Positions 56,001 to 64,000 of a stretch of 64,000 bases of DNA are shown here, one piece after another; the stretch's first letter is position 1; each line of letters begins with the position of its first letter. Source of the DNA: Methylocystis heyeri (GTDB taxonomy: Bacteria > Pseudomonadota > Alphaproteobacteria > Rhizobiales > Beijerinckiaceae); NCBI RefSeq assembly GCF_004802635.2, contig NZ_CP046052.1, positions 3,224,001 through 3,288,000 on the forward strand. The letters are read 5' to 3'. The position numbers and the translations under genes are program-made. The notes below the pieces were generated by a model, which saw only the letters and a program-made list of their open reading frames with translations, made no database searches and was not told the origin of the DNA.

Positions 56001-56894
56001 ATGGCCGCCAAAGCTATCCTGCATATGCTCAGCACGTTGAAGCATATGAGCCCCTTCGACGTGAATATGGCGGTCGACGCCGGCTATGACGTCACTATCC
56101 CCTACACCAATGTGACGCTCGACGAGGTCGTGCCGCTGGTGCAGGACGCCATGTTCTCCCGCGCTCCCTCGGCCGCGCTCCGCACCGGCATTTTCTTCGC
56201 CGGCCGCGACGCCGTTCTCGCCCTCGACATGATGGATGCGGCCAAGAAGGCGCTGCTCAAGCCTTTCGAGGTCTCGCTCTTCGCCGATCCCTACGGCTCC
56301 TTCACCACCGCCGGCGGCATGGTGGCCTGCGTCGAGAAGCTGCTGCGCGACAAGAAGCAGCGCGACCTCAAGGGCGCCAGCATCGTCATCTACGGCGCGA
56401 CCGGCGTGGTCGGCTATTCCTCGGGCGTGATCGCCGCGCTCGAAGGCGCGCAGGTGACCATGGTGGGCTATAGCGGCCTCGAGCGCGTGCAGAAGCTCGC
56501 CGAGGAGATCGAGGCGCGCTTCGGCGTGAAGGTCAAGGCCGCCGACGGCAGCACCCAGGAACATGTGCGCAGGCTGCTGCTCGACCATGAAATCGCCCTT
56601 TGCGCCGCCCGCGCGGGCGTGCAGGTGCTCTCGAAGGACGACCTCGAAGCAGCCAAGAACCTGCTCATCGCCGCCGACGTGAACGCCGTTCCCCCGCTCG
56701 GCGTCGAGGGCTGCGGCCTGCACGACAACGGCAAGGTGATTTCGTCGCATGGCGCGCTCGGCATCGGCGCGCTGGCGATCGGCAACGTCAAATACGGAGC
56801 GCAGTCGGGCCTGTTCAAGAAAATGACCACCTCGGACAAGCCGCTCTGCCTCGATTTCCGCGACGCCTTCGCGCTCGCGCGCGAACTCGTATGA
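56001..56894 (+). CDS. mtdB: MtdB: NAD(P)-dependent methylene-tetrahydromethanopterin dehydrogenase
   Basis: 297 residues from the ATG at 56001. MtdB family: HMLSTLKHMSPFDVNMAVDA near the N-terminus, GRDAVLALDMMDAAKKALL, DPYGSFTTAGGMVACVEKLL, then nucleotide-binding IVIYGATGVVGYSSGVIAAL and DVNAVPPLGVEGCGLHDNGK. It oxidises methylene-H4MPT to methenyl-H4MPT in the formaldehyde oxidation path of methylotrophs. With fae next to it, this is the clearest metabolic marker in the window. Confidence 0.96.
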   Translation: MAAKAILHMLSTLKHMSPFDVNMAVDAGYDVTIPYTNVTLDEVVPLVQDAMFSRAPSAALRTGIFFAGRDAVLALDMMDAAKKALLKPFEVSLFADPYGSFTTAGGMVACVEKLLRDKKQRDLKGASIVIYGATGVVGYSSGVIAALEGAQVTMVGYSGLERVQKLAEEIEARFGVKVKAADGSTQEHVRRLLLDHEIALCAARAGVQVLSKDDLEAAKNLLIAADVNAVPPLGVEGCGLHDNGKVISSHGALGIGALAIGNVKYGAQSGLFKKMTTSDKPLCLDFRDAFALARELV

Positions 56895-56910
56895 TTTGAA
56901 GGATTCGCGT

Positions 56911-56927
56911 CGCAGGATGGTCCTGCG
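56911..56927 (+). promoter_or_regulatory. Hairpin in the mtdB-fae intercistronic gap
   Basis: CGCAGGA TGG TCCTGCG is a perfect 7-bp stem with a 3-nt loop 16 bp after the mtdB stop, without T-run. It may act as a processing or stability element raising fae output, or a weak terminator. GAAAGGAAAC serves as ribosome site for fae. Confidence 0.45.
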
Positions 56928-56983
56928 GCGCGTTCCCCGGCTGGGACAAACGCCGGCCGGGAGGTTCTCGAAAGGAAACGCAC

Positions 56984-57493
56984 ATGGCGAAGATCAACAA
57001 GATGCTGGTCGGCGAGTCGCTGGTCGGCGAAGGCAACGAAGTCGCTCATATCGACCTGATCATCGGACCGCGCGGCTCGGCCGCCGAGCTGGCTTTCGCC
57101 AACGCTCTCGTGAACAACAAGGACGGCTTCACGACCCTTCTCGCGGTCGTCGCCCCGAACCTGCTGGCCAAGCCGAACACCATCCTGTTCAACAAGGTCA
57201 CGATCAAGGGCGCCAAGCAGGCCGTCCAGATGTTCGGACCGGCCCAGGCCGGCGTCGCCAAGGCCGTCGCCGACTCGGTCGCCGAAGGCGTGATCCCGGT
57301 CGAGGAAGCCGACGACCTGTTCATCTCGGTCGGCGTGTTCATCCACTGGGACGCCAACGACGACGCCAAGATCCAGGACTACAACTACCAGGCCACCAAG
57401 GAAGCCCTCGCCCGCGCCGTTCGCGGCGAGCCGAAGGCCGCTGAAGTCGTCGCCAAGCGCAACGACGCCAAGCACCCCTTCGCCGCCCACTAA
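56984..57493 (+). CDS. fae: Fae: formaldehyde-activating enzyme
   Basis: 169 residues, the normal length. Family core: [20 protein letters not shown] with the catalytic His, [60 protein letters not shown], and [20 protein letters not shown]. Fae joins free formaldehyde with H4MPT, protecting the cell and feeding MtdB. Codons are strongly biased to the preferred GC-ending ones (GCC, AAG, GTC), as in highly expressed genes; a terminator follows. Confidence 0.98.
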   Translation: MAKINKMLVGESLVGEGNEVAHIDLIIGPRGSAAELAFANALVNNKDGFTTLLAVVAPNLLAKPNTILFNKVTIKGAKQAVQMFGPAQAGVAKAVADSVAEGVIPVEEADDLFISVGVFIHWDANDDAKIQDYNYQATKEALARAVRGEPKAAEVVAKRNDAKHPFAAH

Positions 57494-57538
57494 GGCGCTT
57501 CCCGCTCGAACGGAATCGCTCGAGCGAGAGATTTTATG

Positions 57539-57572
57539 GGGGAGCCCTTGCCGGCTCCCCTTTTCTTTTAGT
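57539..57572 (+). terminator. Terminator of fae
   Basis: GGGGAGCC CTTGCC GGCTCCCC followed by TTTTCTTTTAGTT, about 45 bp after the fae stop. Strong intrinsic terminator, which separates fae from the next gene. Confidence 0.9.
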
Positions 57573-57632
57573 TCGCCCGGCTGCTCTTTCGACTCCTTGA
57601 TCAGCCCGCGCGAACAGAGGGAGCGTTCAGCC

Positions 57633-58661
57633 ATGAGCAGCGTGGTCGGCTGGGATATCGGCGGCGCCAATCTGAAGGCCGCGCGCGCCGAGGACGGCGT
57701 CATCGTGGCCGTCACGCAGCGACCTTGCGCCCCTCATCTCGGCCTCGCCCATCTCGAAGAGGCGATACGCGCCGCCGCACAAACGATAGGCGCCGCGCCC
57801 CGCCACGCCGTCACCATGACGGCGGAGCTTTCCGACGCCTTCGAGAATCGCGCCCGCGGCGTCGCCTCTATCGCCGCCATTTTCTCGCATGAGCTGAGCG
57901 GCGCCGAAATCCGCTTTTACGCCGGCGCAAAAGGCTTCGTCGCAAAGGCGCAGCTTGCGGAAGCCGCGGCGGCCGTCGCCTCGGCCAATTGGCGCGCCAG
58001 CGCGGAGCTGGTCGCGCGCCATTGCGAAAAAGCCCTGTTCATCGACATGGGCTCGACGACCACGGACATTATTCCGATCCGCGACCAAGCGATTTCGGCC
58101 CTCGGCGACAGCGACGCCACCCGCCTCCAGCATGGCGAACTCGCCTATGCCGGACTGCTGCGCGGCGCCCCTGCGACGGGAGTGGCGCAGGCGCCTTTTG
58201 CGGGACGCTGGACGGCGCTGGTAGACGAGAGCTTCGCCACCATCGCCGACGTGCATCGCATCCTCGGAAACATTCCCCCGGGCCTGGACACCGTTGCGAC
58301 CGTCGACGGGCGTCCCAAATCGGTCGAGGCCAGCCGGGCGCGTCTCGCGCGTCTCGTCGGGCTCGACCTCGCCGACGCTTCGCCCGCCCAATGGGACGCG
58401 CTGGCGCGCTTTTTCGCCACCGTGCAAATGCGCAGGATCGAGGATCAGATCGTGCTGCTCGCCTCGCGCGCGACTTTCGTCGAAGGCGCCCCTGTCGTGG
58501 GCGCAGGGATCGGCCGCCGCCTCGTCGCGGGCTGGGCCGAGCGGACGGGACGCGCTTATCGAAGCTTCGACGAGTTCGTTCCGGCGACGCCGGAGGCGAA
58601 AGCCGCGGCCGGCGACTGCGCGCCGGCCTGCGCGGTGGCGCTGCTGGCGGGTGAATTTTAG
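57633..58661 (+). CDS. MfnF-like / H4MPT-linked C1 pathway protein (hydantoinase/acetate-kinase fold)
   Basis: 342 residues from the ATG at 57633 (AGAGGGAG upstream). N-terminal ASKHA motif [17 protein letters not shown], second phosphate loop [14 protein letters not shown], and [20 protein letters not shown] further on. This is the protein called H4MPT-linked C1 transfer pathway protein in methylotrophs; its archaeal homologue MfnF condenses aminomethylfuran and tyramine parts in methanofuran synthesis. It follows fae. Its stop overlaps the convergent hisS gene by 4 bp. Confidence 0.9.
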   Translation: MSSVVGWDIGGANLKAARAEDGVIVAVTQRPCAPHLGLAHLEEAIRAAAQTIGAAPRHAVTMTAELSDAFENRARGVASIAAIFSHELSGAEIRFYAGAKGFVAKAQLAEAAAAVASANWRASAELVARHCEKALFIDMGSTTTDIIPIRDQAISALGDSDATRLQHGELAYAGLLRGAPATGVAQAPFAGRWTALVDESFATIADVHRILGNIPPGLDTVATVDGRPKSVEASRARLARLVGLDLADASPAQWDALARFFATVQMRRIEDQIVLLASRATFVEGAPVVGAGIGRRLVAGWAERTGRAYRSFDEFVPATPEAKAAAGDCAPACAVALLAGEF

Positions 58662-60142
58662 CGCCGGGCCAAAATCTCCTTCACGCGCTCGACCAGTTCA
58701 GTCTCGGGAACGGAAATCTGCGCCGGGCGCTGCGCCTTCCATTCCTCGTTTGTGGCGATCGAGGCCGCCGCCCGGGCGCCCGCGACCAGATCCTTGATCT
58801 GGACTTCGCCCCTGGCCTTTTCATCCGAACCCTGGATGATGACGAGCGGGCTGTTGCGCTTGTCGGCATATTTCATCTGCGCCTTCATGCCCGAGGCGCC
58901 GAGATAGAGCTCGCTCGGTATTCCCGCGGCGCGAAGCTGCCCCACCATACGCTGGTAATCCGCCACGCGGTCCTTATCGAGCAGCAGCGCCACCACCGGC
59001 CCCACCCGCTCGGCTGTCGAAACGATCGGACTGCCGACGAGTTTCAGGGCCGCATAGAGCCTCGAGACGCCGATGGAGAAGCCGGTCGCGGGGGTGTTCT
59101 CGGCTCGGAAGCGGCCGATCAACCCGTCATAGCGGCCGCCTCCTCCGACCGAGCCGAAGCGAACCGGATTGCCCTTTTCGTCACGGGTCTCGAAGGTCAG
59201 TTCGGCCTCGAACACCGGGCCGGTGTAATATTCGAGGCCGCGCACGACCGAAGGGTCGATGCGGATGCGATCGAAGCCATAGCCGGCGTCGCGCACCAGA
59301 TCCTCGATTTCCATCAGCTCCTCGGCGCCCTGCGCGCCGACATCGCTCTTGCCGAGCAGGCCGAACAGATCGAAGCTCGGCTTGCCGTCCTTATATTGCA
59401 TGCCGGCGGTGAAGGAGAGGATCGTATCCACGGCGGCGGGATCGAGCCCCGCGCCTTTGGTGAAATCGCCGCTTTCGTCCTTGCGGCCGGGGCCGAGCAG
59501 TAGCTTCACCCCTTCGGGGCCGAGGCGGTCGAGCTTGTCCACCGCGCGCAATACGACGAGGCGGCGCCCGGCGTTGGCCTCGCCGTCGAGCCCCACCGCC
59601 TGTATGACGCCGTCGAGCACCTTGCGGCTGTTGATCTTGATGACGTAATCGCCCCGCTGGACGCCGAGACGCTCCAGAGTGTCGGCGGCCATCATGCAGA
59701 TTTCGGCGTCGGCGGCGGGCGAGGCCGCGCCCACGGTGTCGGCGTCGAACTGCATGAACTGGCGGAAACGCCCCGGCCCCGGCTTCTCGTTGCGATAGAC
59801 CGGACCGACCCGATAGGAGCGGTAGGGCTTGGGCAGAGCGTCGAAATTCTGCGCCACATAACGCGCGAGCGGGGCGGTCAGATCATAGCGCAGGGAGAGC
59901 CACTGATCGTCGTCGTCCTGGAAGGAGAACACGCCTTCGTTTGGCCGGTCCTGATCGGGCAGGAATTTGCCCAGCGCGTCGGTGTATTCGATCGCCGGCG
60001 TCTCCAGAGCTTCGAAGCCGTAGAGTTCATAGACGGAGCGTATCGCCTCGAGCATTTTCCCGGTGGCGGCGAGTTCGCCGGCGTCGCGGTCGGCGAGGCC
60101 GCGAGGGCTGCGGGCTTCCACTCTTTGCTTTGCGTCGGACAT
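58658..60142 (-). CDS. hisS: Histidyl-tRNA synthetase
   Basis: 494 residues from the ATG at 60142 (another ATG at 60163). Class II motifs: [15 protein letters not shown], motif 2 [20 protein letters not shown], His-specific [17 protein letters not shown], and [14 protein letters not shown] (motif 3 region). A C-terminal anticodon domain follows ([20 protein letters not shown]...). Alphaproteobacterial HisRS; tRNA-His in this group often lacks G-1, not testable here. Confidence 0.97.
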   Translation of the reverse strand: MSDAKQRVEARSPRGLADRDAGELAATGKMLEAIRSVYELYGFEALETPAIEYTDALGKFLPDQDRPNEGVFSFQDDDDQWLSLRYDLTAPLARYVAQNFDALPKPYRSYRVGPVYRNEKPGPGRFRQFMQFDADTVGAASPAADAEICMMAADTLERLGVQRGDYVIKINSRKVLDGVIQAVGLDGEANAGRRLVVLRAVDKLDRLGPEGVKLLLGPGRKDESGDFTKGAGLDPAAVDTILSFTAGMQYKDGKPSFDLFGLLGKSDVGAQGAEELMEIEDLVRDAGYGFDRIRIDPSVVRGLEYYTGPVFEAELTFETRDEKGNPVRFGSVGGGGRYDGLIGRFRAENTPATGFSIGVSRLYAALKLVGSPIVSTAERVGPVVALLLDKDRVADYQRMVGQLRAAGIPSELYLGASGMKAQMKYADKRNSPLVIIQGSDEKARGEVQIKDLVAGARAAASIATNEEWKAQRPAQISVPETELVERVKEILARR

Positions 60143-60212
60143 TCTTTGGTTCCAGAGCGTCATGGCCTCTCGGCTCGCCGCTTTAAAGGCGAGCCATGAA
60201 TTGGCGCTCTTC

Positions 60213-60677
60213 CTACCGCGCTTTGCCCTCGCATGGAATCACGCTGGCGACGAATCTGCTCCTGGAGCGCTGCCAATGTGAAGGAAGCGCCGCGCCGGCG
60301 GGCCAGAATCGCAGATGGCTTTCGCAATGCGGGCAATCGGAACTGCCGAAGCCTTTGAAAGGGATCGGCAGCGCGCCGAGCTCGGCGTTGAGGACGCACT
60401 CAAAACCCCCGAGCGCGACCCAGGCGCCGAGAAGATCGCCGGCGGCAGTGAGCTGGTCGATGTGCCAGTGGGCGCGCTTTTCCTTGCGCGCATGGCGGGC
60501 GATTCGCGCCCGAAGGCCGCCAGGACCATTGGCGGAGCCGCAATAGATATAGCGTCCCGGCGCAAGCCGCTCGCTACGTCCCCCGGCGCGCGCGAGCAGG
60601 GGCTGGTCGAGGACGATCAGCAGCGCATAAGCGCCTTTTTCGGTCGGGGCGCAGGCAGGAGTGAGGAAGCTCAGCAT
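60213..60677 (-). CDS. GIY-YIG domain protein (DUF123 type)
   Basis: 154 residues from the ATG at 60677 (AAGGTGA upstream). Motif series of DUF123/Endonuclease III-associated GIY-YIG domain: [54 protein letters not shown] and the Cys residues near the end ([21 protein letters not shown]). Single-domain members are thought to be nuclease-related but are untested. Lies downstream of no other gene on its strand. Confidence 0.8.
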   Translation of the reverse strand: MLSFLTPACAPTEKGAYALLIVLDQPLLARAGGRSERLAPGRYIYCGSANGPGGLRARIARHARKEKRAHWHIDQLTAAGDLLGAWVALGGFECVLNAELGALPIPFKGFGSSDCPHCESHLRFWPAGAALPSHWQRSRSRFVASVIPCEGKAR

Positions 60678-60741
60678 TTGGCCGTTCACCTTAACCTTGC
60701 TCGGGTCTCGACGCCTTGCAGCGCGCCGATACAATCCTTCG

Positions 60742-62049
60742 ATGGAGCAAACCCCAACTTGCCTTAACCGGCGCCTCTTCTTGGGCGGAGCCCTGAGCGT
60801 CGTCGCCGCGCCCGTCGCCGCCCGCGCCGCCGAGGCGACCGCAGACCTCGCAGCGCGGCTGCGGGAGGCCGCTCCCTTGGGCCGCGCCGTGCGCCTTCCT
60901 CCCGGCGTCACGACGATCCGCTCGCTGGAATTGCCGGCGGGCGCGATCCTGATCGGCGCCCGCGGCGGCTCGACGCTGCGGCTCGTCGGCCCCGGCCCCC
61001 TGCTTTATTGCAGAGACGCAGACCGTCTCACGCTCGAAGCCGTCTCGTTCGACGGGGGCGGCGCGTCCCTCGAAGAAGGCCGGGGCCTGCTCGATTTCAG
61101 CGATGTCGTACGCCTTTCCGTTTCCGGCTGCGCGATCCGCAATTCCTCCCGCCACGGCGTCAATCTGCTGCGCTGCGGCGGGATTTTCAAAGAAAACCTC
61201 ATCGAGCGCGTGCGCGACGCGGGCTATCATTCGCTCGACGGCCTCGGCGTCGACATCGCCGGCAACAAGGTCCGCGAATGCGGCGACAATGGCGTGATGG
61301 TCTGGACCACGCAGGCGGGAAGTTTCGAAGGCTCGCGCATCCGCGACAACGCCATCGCCGACATCCATAACCTCTCGGGCGGCGACGGCCCCTATGGCAA
61401 CGGCGTCAGCATCTGGGGCTCGGGATCGGTGCGGGTCGAAAACAACCGGATCGATCGCTGCGCCTATACCGCCGTGCGCAACAACGCCGGCCATGACGTC
61501 GTCGTGGTCGGCAATCAGTGCAGGAGCTTCGGGGAAAAGGCGATGTATGCCGAATTCGGCGCCAAACGCTCGGAGTTCCGCAACAATCTCATCGAGGACG
61601 CGGGCGGGGGCATCGCCGTCGCCAACGCCGAAAAGGGCACCGACGTCGCGGTCGTTTCGGGCAACCGCATCTTCGGACTTAAGGAAACCCATCCCGACAG
61701 GGAATTCGGCCCCGAGATGTTCTGGCAGGTGGGGATATTGGCTGAAAAAAACTGCTCGATCTCGGGAAATCTGGTGCGTGGGCCGGCCTGGATCGGGATC
61801 GTTCTCGGGGGCTATCGCGAGAATATCCGGGTCGAGGACAATGAAGTCGTCGGCGCCGATTACGGCGTCGGCTTCGCCACCGGACGGAACGTCGGAACCG
61901 GCATGATCGTGCGCAACAAGATTACGGCCTCGCGCAAGGCCGCGATCTGCGCCATGGCGGGGCCGAGCTTCATCGGCGACGATCTTCTTGGTCCAAAAGG
62001 CGACAAAATCTGGCCCGGCCTGATCCTGCGGGACAACAGCGTGGAGTGA
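60742..62049 (+). CDS. Tat-exported right-handed beta-helix protein (TIGR03808-like)
   Basis: 435 residues from the ATG at 60742. Twin-arginine signal (LNRRLFLGGALSVVAAPVAA). The body is made of parallel beta-helix repeats rich in N and G: NSSRHGVNLLRCGGIFKENL, GVDIAGNKVRECGDNGVMVW, GVSIWGSGSVRVENNRID, RNNAGHDVVVVGNQCRSF, VGILAEKNCSISGNLVRGPA. This matches the TIGR03808 family, known from Rhizobiales and function unknown. A periplasmic location with a polysaccharide-related role is likely from the fold. Confidence 0.88.
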   Translation: MEQTPTCLNRRLFLGGALSVVAAPVAARAAEATADLAARLREAAPLGRAVRLPPGVTTIRSLELPAGAILIGARGGSTLRLVGPGPLLYCRDADRLTLEAVSFDGGGASLEEGRGLLDFSDVVRLSVSGCAIRNSSRHGVNLLRCGGIFKENLIERVRDAGYHSLDGLGVDIAGNKVRECGDNGVMVWTTQAGSFEGSRIRDNAIADIHNLSGGDGPYGNGVSIWGSGSVRVENNRIDRCAYTAVRNNAGHDVVVVGNQCRSFGEKAMYAEFGAKRSEFRNNLIEDAGGGIAVANAEKGTDVAVVSGNRIFGLKETHPDREFGPEMFWQVGILAEKNCSISGNLVRGPAWIGIVLGGYRENIRVEDNEVVGADYGVGFATGRNVGTGMIVRNKITASRKAAICAMAGPSFIGDDLLGPKGDKIWPGLILRDNSVE

Positions 62050-62156
62050 TTTCGTCAGGAAGCCGACGGCACAGCGCTTGCGTTTTATGTTGCGACGCCC
62101 TCGCGACGAGGAAATTTGTCGCAAAGGCAGCATTCGCAAGTGCAGGAAGAACGTCA

Positions 62157-62636
62157 ATGAGATTATCTGAACAATTCGCTTCGGCGACCATCGAACAGAT
62201 CAAAGCCGCGCTCGACGGCGGGAAGCTCGTGATCTATTCGACCGGCCGGCCGCCGAGCGCCGACCACGCCGTCACTCGCAGCTCGGTGCTCGCGACCTTC
62301 ACATTCGCTGCGCCCGCCTTCGCTCCCGACGACGCCGACGGGGCGCTGAAGCCGGCTTTCGCCGAGGCCCCGGTTCTGGCCGTCAATGTCGGAACGCCGG
62401 GCTGGGCGCGCGCCTCCTCCGCCGACGGCGCGACCGTGGTGGATTTTTCGATCGGCCCCGGCTCTGGAGAGATCAAGCTCGACAGCGTGTCCGCGACCGC
62501 CGGCTTTCCGCTGAACGTCGTGAAAATCGCGGCCTCGCTTCCGGCCGAAAAGGTCGAGTGGACGAAGTCCGAGTTCGGCCATGTTTTCGTGACCAACGCC
62601 GACAACGAGTTCCGCAAGCTTTCCATGAGAGGCTAA
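62157..62636 (+). CDS. Hypothetical protein, 159 residues
   Basis: Start MRLSEQFASATIEQIKAALD with GCAGGAAG upstream. No signal peptide. Contains GGKLVIYSTGRPPSADHAVT, then VLATFTFAAPAFAPDDADG, then VVDFSIGPGSGEIKLDSVSA. The look is that of small conserved proteins near phage-like or surface genes, but I cannot assign a family. Follows the beta-helix gene by 107 bp. Confidence 0.65.
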   Translation: MRLSEQFASATIEQIKAALDGGKLVIYSTGRPPSADHAVTRSSVLATFTFAAPAFAPDDADGALKPAFAEAPVLAVNVGTPGWARASSADGATVVDFSIGPGSGEIKLDSVSATAGFPLNVVKIAASLPAEKVEWTKSEFGHVFVTNADNEFRKLSMRG

Positions 62637-62737
62637 AGCTTTCGGATGACGCTGGAAGAGCCCGGCTCGTCCAGCGTCTGCAGCTGACCCGACAAGCGCC
62701 TCTGGGATGAGGCGCAAGATCGGCCGGAAACCCTGTT

Positions 62738-62860
62738 ATACGGCTTCCGCGAGATCGCTTCGCGATCCGCAAAAGCGACCGCCGCAAAAATCACCGATCG
62801 GCATCGATTTTTGCGGCGAACGAATACGAAATGCCGCTCCAAACGAGCGGATTTCGTATT
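62738..62860 (-). repeat. Dispersed two-hairpin repeat, copy C (reverse orientation)
   Basis: Begins ATACGGCTTCCGCGAGATCG and ends GCGGATTTCGTATT, the reverse complement of the copy at 3817-3937, with both inner hairpins intact (CCGCAAAAATC...GATTTTTGCGG and AATACGAAAT...ATTTCGTATT). The last bases form part of the stop codon of the SmbP-like gene (stop at 62861-62859). Fully intergenic otherwise. Confidence 0.75.
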
Positions 62861-63197
62861 ACTTCGCCATTTCGAGGTGTTTGAGCGCCTCTTCGGCATG
62901 GGTCGTTCCGATATCGGCGTGGCCCATTTCACCATGTTCGACCGCCGCCTTGAGGTGGGTTATGCCCTCGGCGACATGCGGATTGGCCTTGGCCTTTTCC
63001 GCGGCTTCGGCGTGCGTCAATGCGGCCTTGGCGTGAGCGACCAGCTGATCCGCATGGCCGGCCTTGCCGGTGGAAATAGCCTCTTTGGTATGGGTGATCG
63101 CCTCGGCTACGTGGTCTTCCGCGGCGAGACTCAAACGAGGAGCTGAAACGAACGCCAGTCCAAGGGCGAAGGCGAAAACGGCAGATCTACGATTCAT
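62859..63197 (-). CDS. SmbP-like small periplasmic metal-binding protein
   Basis: 112 residues. Signal peptide MNRRSAVFAFALGLAFVSAP then RLSLAAEDH. The mature part is a helical repeat with His at regular spacing: HVAEAITHTKEAISTGKAGH, ADQLVAHAKAALTHAEAAEK, NPHVAEGITHLKAAVEHGEM, GHADIGTTHAEEALKHLEM. This is the SmbP pattern (small metal-binding protein of Nitrosomonas), which binds copper and other divalent ions. A copper store in a methanotroph is plausible. Its stop codon coincides with the edge of the repeat described at 62738. Confidence 0.85.
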   Translation of the reverse strand: MNRRSAVFAFALGLAFVSAPRLSLAAEDHVAEAITHTKEAISTGKAGHADQLVAHAKAALTHAEAAEKAKANPHVAEGITHLKAAVEHGEMGHADIGTTHAEEALKHLEMAK

Positions 63198-63319
63198 GGT
63201 TCTCTCCCAATGCGGGCGCTCGACGACGCCCGCCGCATCTTCTTCTTCCCCGCCGCCGAAGCGGCGAGGGTGAAGACGGAACGCGCGAACGCAGCCAAAG
63301 TTGCGTGGGAAAGCCCTGC

Positions 63320-63718
63320 CTAGCGCCGCGAACCCATGCTCATCAGGCGGAGAATGAACCAGGCCGGCACGACGATCGCCGCTCCAACCAGCAGATAATT
63401 CAGCAGTTCCCGAACTGCGCCGAAACCGAGCGCGGCGATGCGGTTGAAGAAATCCTGAACCCCGCGAAGAATGTCCATCGGGCGGATGTCCAGCCACATC
63501 AGCAAAGCGCCGACGACGAGGGAAACGAAAAAAAGCCTGGCGAAGACGGATCCCGGCGAGCCGCCGAGGAAATCTTCAAATGCGTTGTTCCGCGCCATTT
63601 CGTCGTCTCTCTCCGTCCTGGGATGGTCTTCGAGAAGCCTGCGGCCGTCCTCGGCGCCGGCGTCCCGATGCGGCGGGTCGATATGCGGCCAGTTGGCGAA
63701 AGGATTGGGATCGCTCAT
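63320..63718 (-). CDS. Small membrane protein of unknown function (DUF6460-like)
   Basis: 132 residues: an acidic, Pro-rich N-terminus (MSDPNPFANWPHIDPPHRDAG...), then two membrane helices at about 58-75 (ARLFFVSLVVGALLMWL) and 104-124 (LLNYLLVGAAIVVPAWFIL). The segment DILRGVQDFFNRI between them is typical of a conserved Rhizobiales protein family, which I believe is DUF6460. Function unknown. Follows the gene at the right edge on the same strand. Confidence 0.75.
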   Translation of the reverse strand: MSDPNPFANWPHIDPPHRDAGAEDGRRLLEDHPRTERDDEMARNNAFEDFLGGSPGSVFARLFFVSLVVGALLMWLDIRPMDILRGVQDFFNRIAALGFGAVRELLNYLLVGAAIVVPAWFILRLMSMGSRR

Positions 63719-63782
63719 CGAGGCTCCTGCCGGCCAAGGGAATGGTTCACCTGGAATTCGTTTTTGAAGACGAGCGCTGCTT

Positions 63783-64000
63783 TCAGCTTTTCTCGCCGTT
63801 CGATTCTTCTTTGAACAGCCGCATCATGCGACGCATAAAGCGCTCGGTAAAGGACATCGCGCGCTCGAAATCTTCTTCTTTCGGCAGCGGCGAAAATCCG
63901 CCTTGGCCCTGGCCTGCCGCAGCCTTGAGTTCCGCATTCTCGCGACGCAGCTTTGCGATTTCGTTTTCGAGCGCGCTTCTCTCGTCGGCGCCGATCCGGC
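63783..64000 (-). CDS. C-terminus of a coiled-coil protein (cut by window edge)
   Basis: 72 codons, stop TGA at 63785-63783, open to the right edge. It reads RIGADERSALENEIAKLRRE, a coiled coil, then a linker (GQGQGGFSPLPKEEDFERAM) and a basic amphipathic end (SFTERFMRRMMRLFKE). Coding is well supported by composition. The pair with the DUF6460-like gene 65 bp downstream suggests an operon. Function unknown. Confidence 0.7.
   Translation of the reverse strand, partial: RIGADERSALENEIAKLRRENAELKAAAGQGQGGFSPLPKEEDFERAMSFTERFMRRMMRLFKEESNGEKS

Overview
The window comes from a high-GC alphaproteobacterium that is almost certainly a methylotroph, most likely a type II methanotroph of the Methylocystis/Methylosinus kind. 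The strongest evidence is a tetrahydromethanopterin C1 block at 56.0-58.7 kb: mtdB, fae and an MfnF-like cofactor gene. A Nif11-type protein, a bactofilin, YkuD L,D-transpeptidases and the alphaproteobacterial forms of UbiE/UbiB, RplS and RpmB fit this placement. The genus is inferred, not proven.

Layout. 0-4.5 kb: TonB-linked transport locus, with the N-terminus of an outer-membrane receptor cut by the left edge, two small DUF2946-like Cys/His proteins on opposite strands, exbB-exbD-tonB, and a secreted protein resembling the TonB C-terminus. 4.5-9.3 kb: ftsH, a D-2-hydroxyacid dehydrogenase and small hydrophobic peptides. 9.5-13.0 kb: RNA methyltransferases (tlyA and an m5U type) behind an ABC-2 exporter. 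13.1-14.2 kb: AT-rich patch carrying an MltR-like gene. 14.2-28.7 kb: housekeeping genes (mutM, ABC-F, two L,D-transpeptidases, ychF, ubiE, ubiB, FKBP, PfkB kinase, outer-membrane beta-barrel). 28.9-32.3 kb: GDP-6-deoxyhexose genes gmd and rmd plus a glycosyltransferase. 32.7-39.6 kb: YidB-like, YebC, prenyl diphosphate synthase, DUF1345, HtrA protease, bactofilin, rplS. 39.8 kb: tRNA-Gly(GCC).

40.2-48.5 kb: the most unusual region. A mostly minus-strand run holds an ATP-grasp enzyme, a cytosolic periplasmic-binding-protein homologue, a HypB/P47K-like GTPase, a soluble ABC ATPase, a nitroreductase, a DUF2478-DUF364 fusion, two unknown small proteins, a ParB-like protein and a glutaredoxin with an altered CGFS site. 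Several genes overlap by a few bases. A Nif11 gene sits at one end next to the tRNA and a 41-nt perfect palindrome at the other. I read this as a candidate uncharacterised metal-cofactor handling system.

49.2-54.2 kb: tripartite EmrAB/outer-membrane-factor efflux operon with a divergent TetR regulator. 54.2-55.6 kb: a secreted protein and rpmB. 56.0-58.7 kb: the C1 block. 58.7-64 kb: hisS, a GIY-YIG protein, a Tat-exported beta-helix protein, an SmbP-like metal-binding protein and membrane or coiled-coil proteins, the last cut by the right edge.

Repeats: a roughly 120-bp two-hairpin element occurs three times (3.8, 7.6 and 62.8 kb), and palindromic 'cattgcgag...gcaatccag' repeats occur at 7.4, 17.1 and 25.1 kb. 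Some of these, and one unrelated hairpin, touch the stop codon of a neighbouring gene. No CRISPR array, insertion sequence or rRNA was seen.
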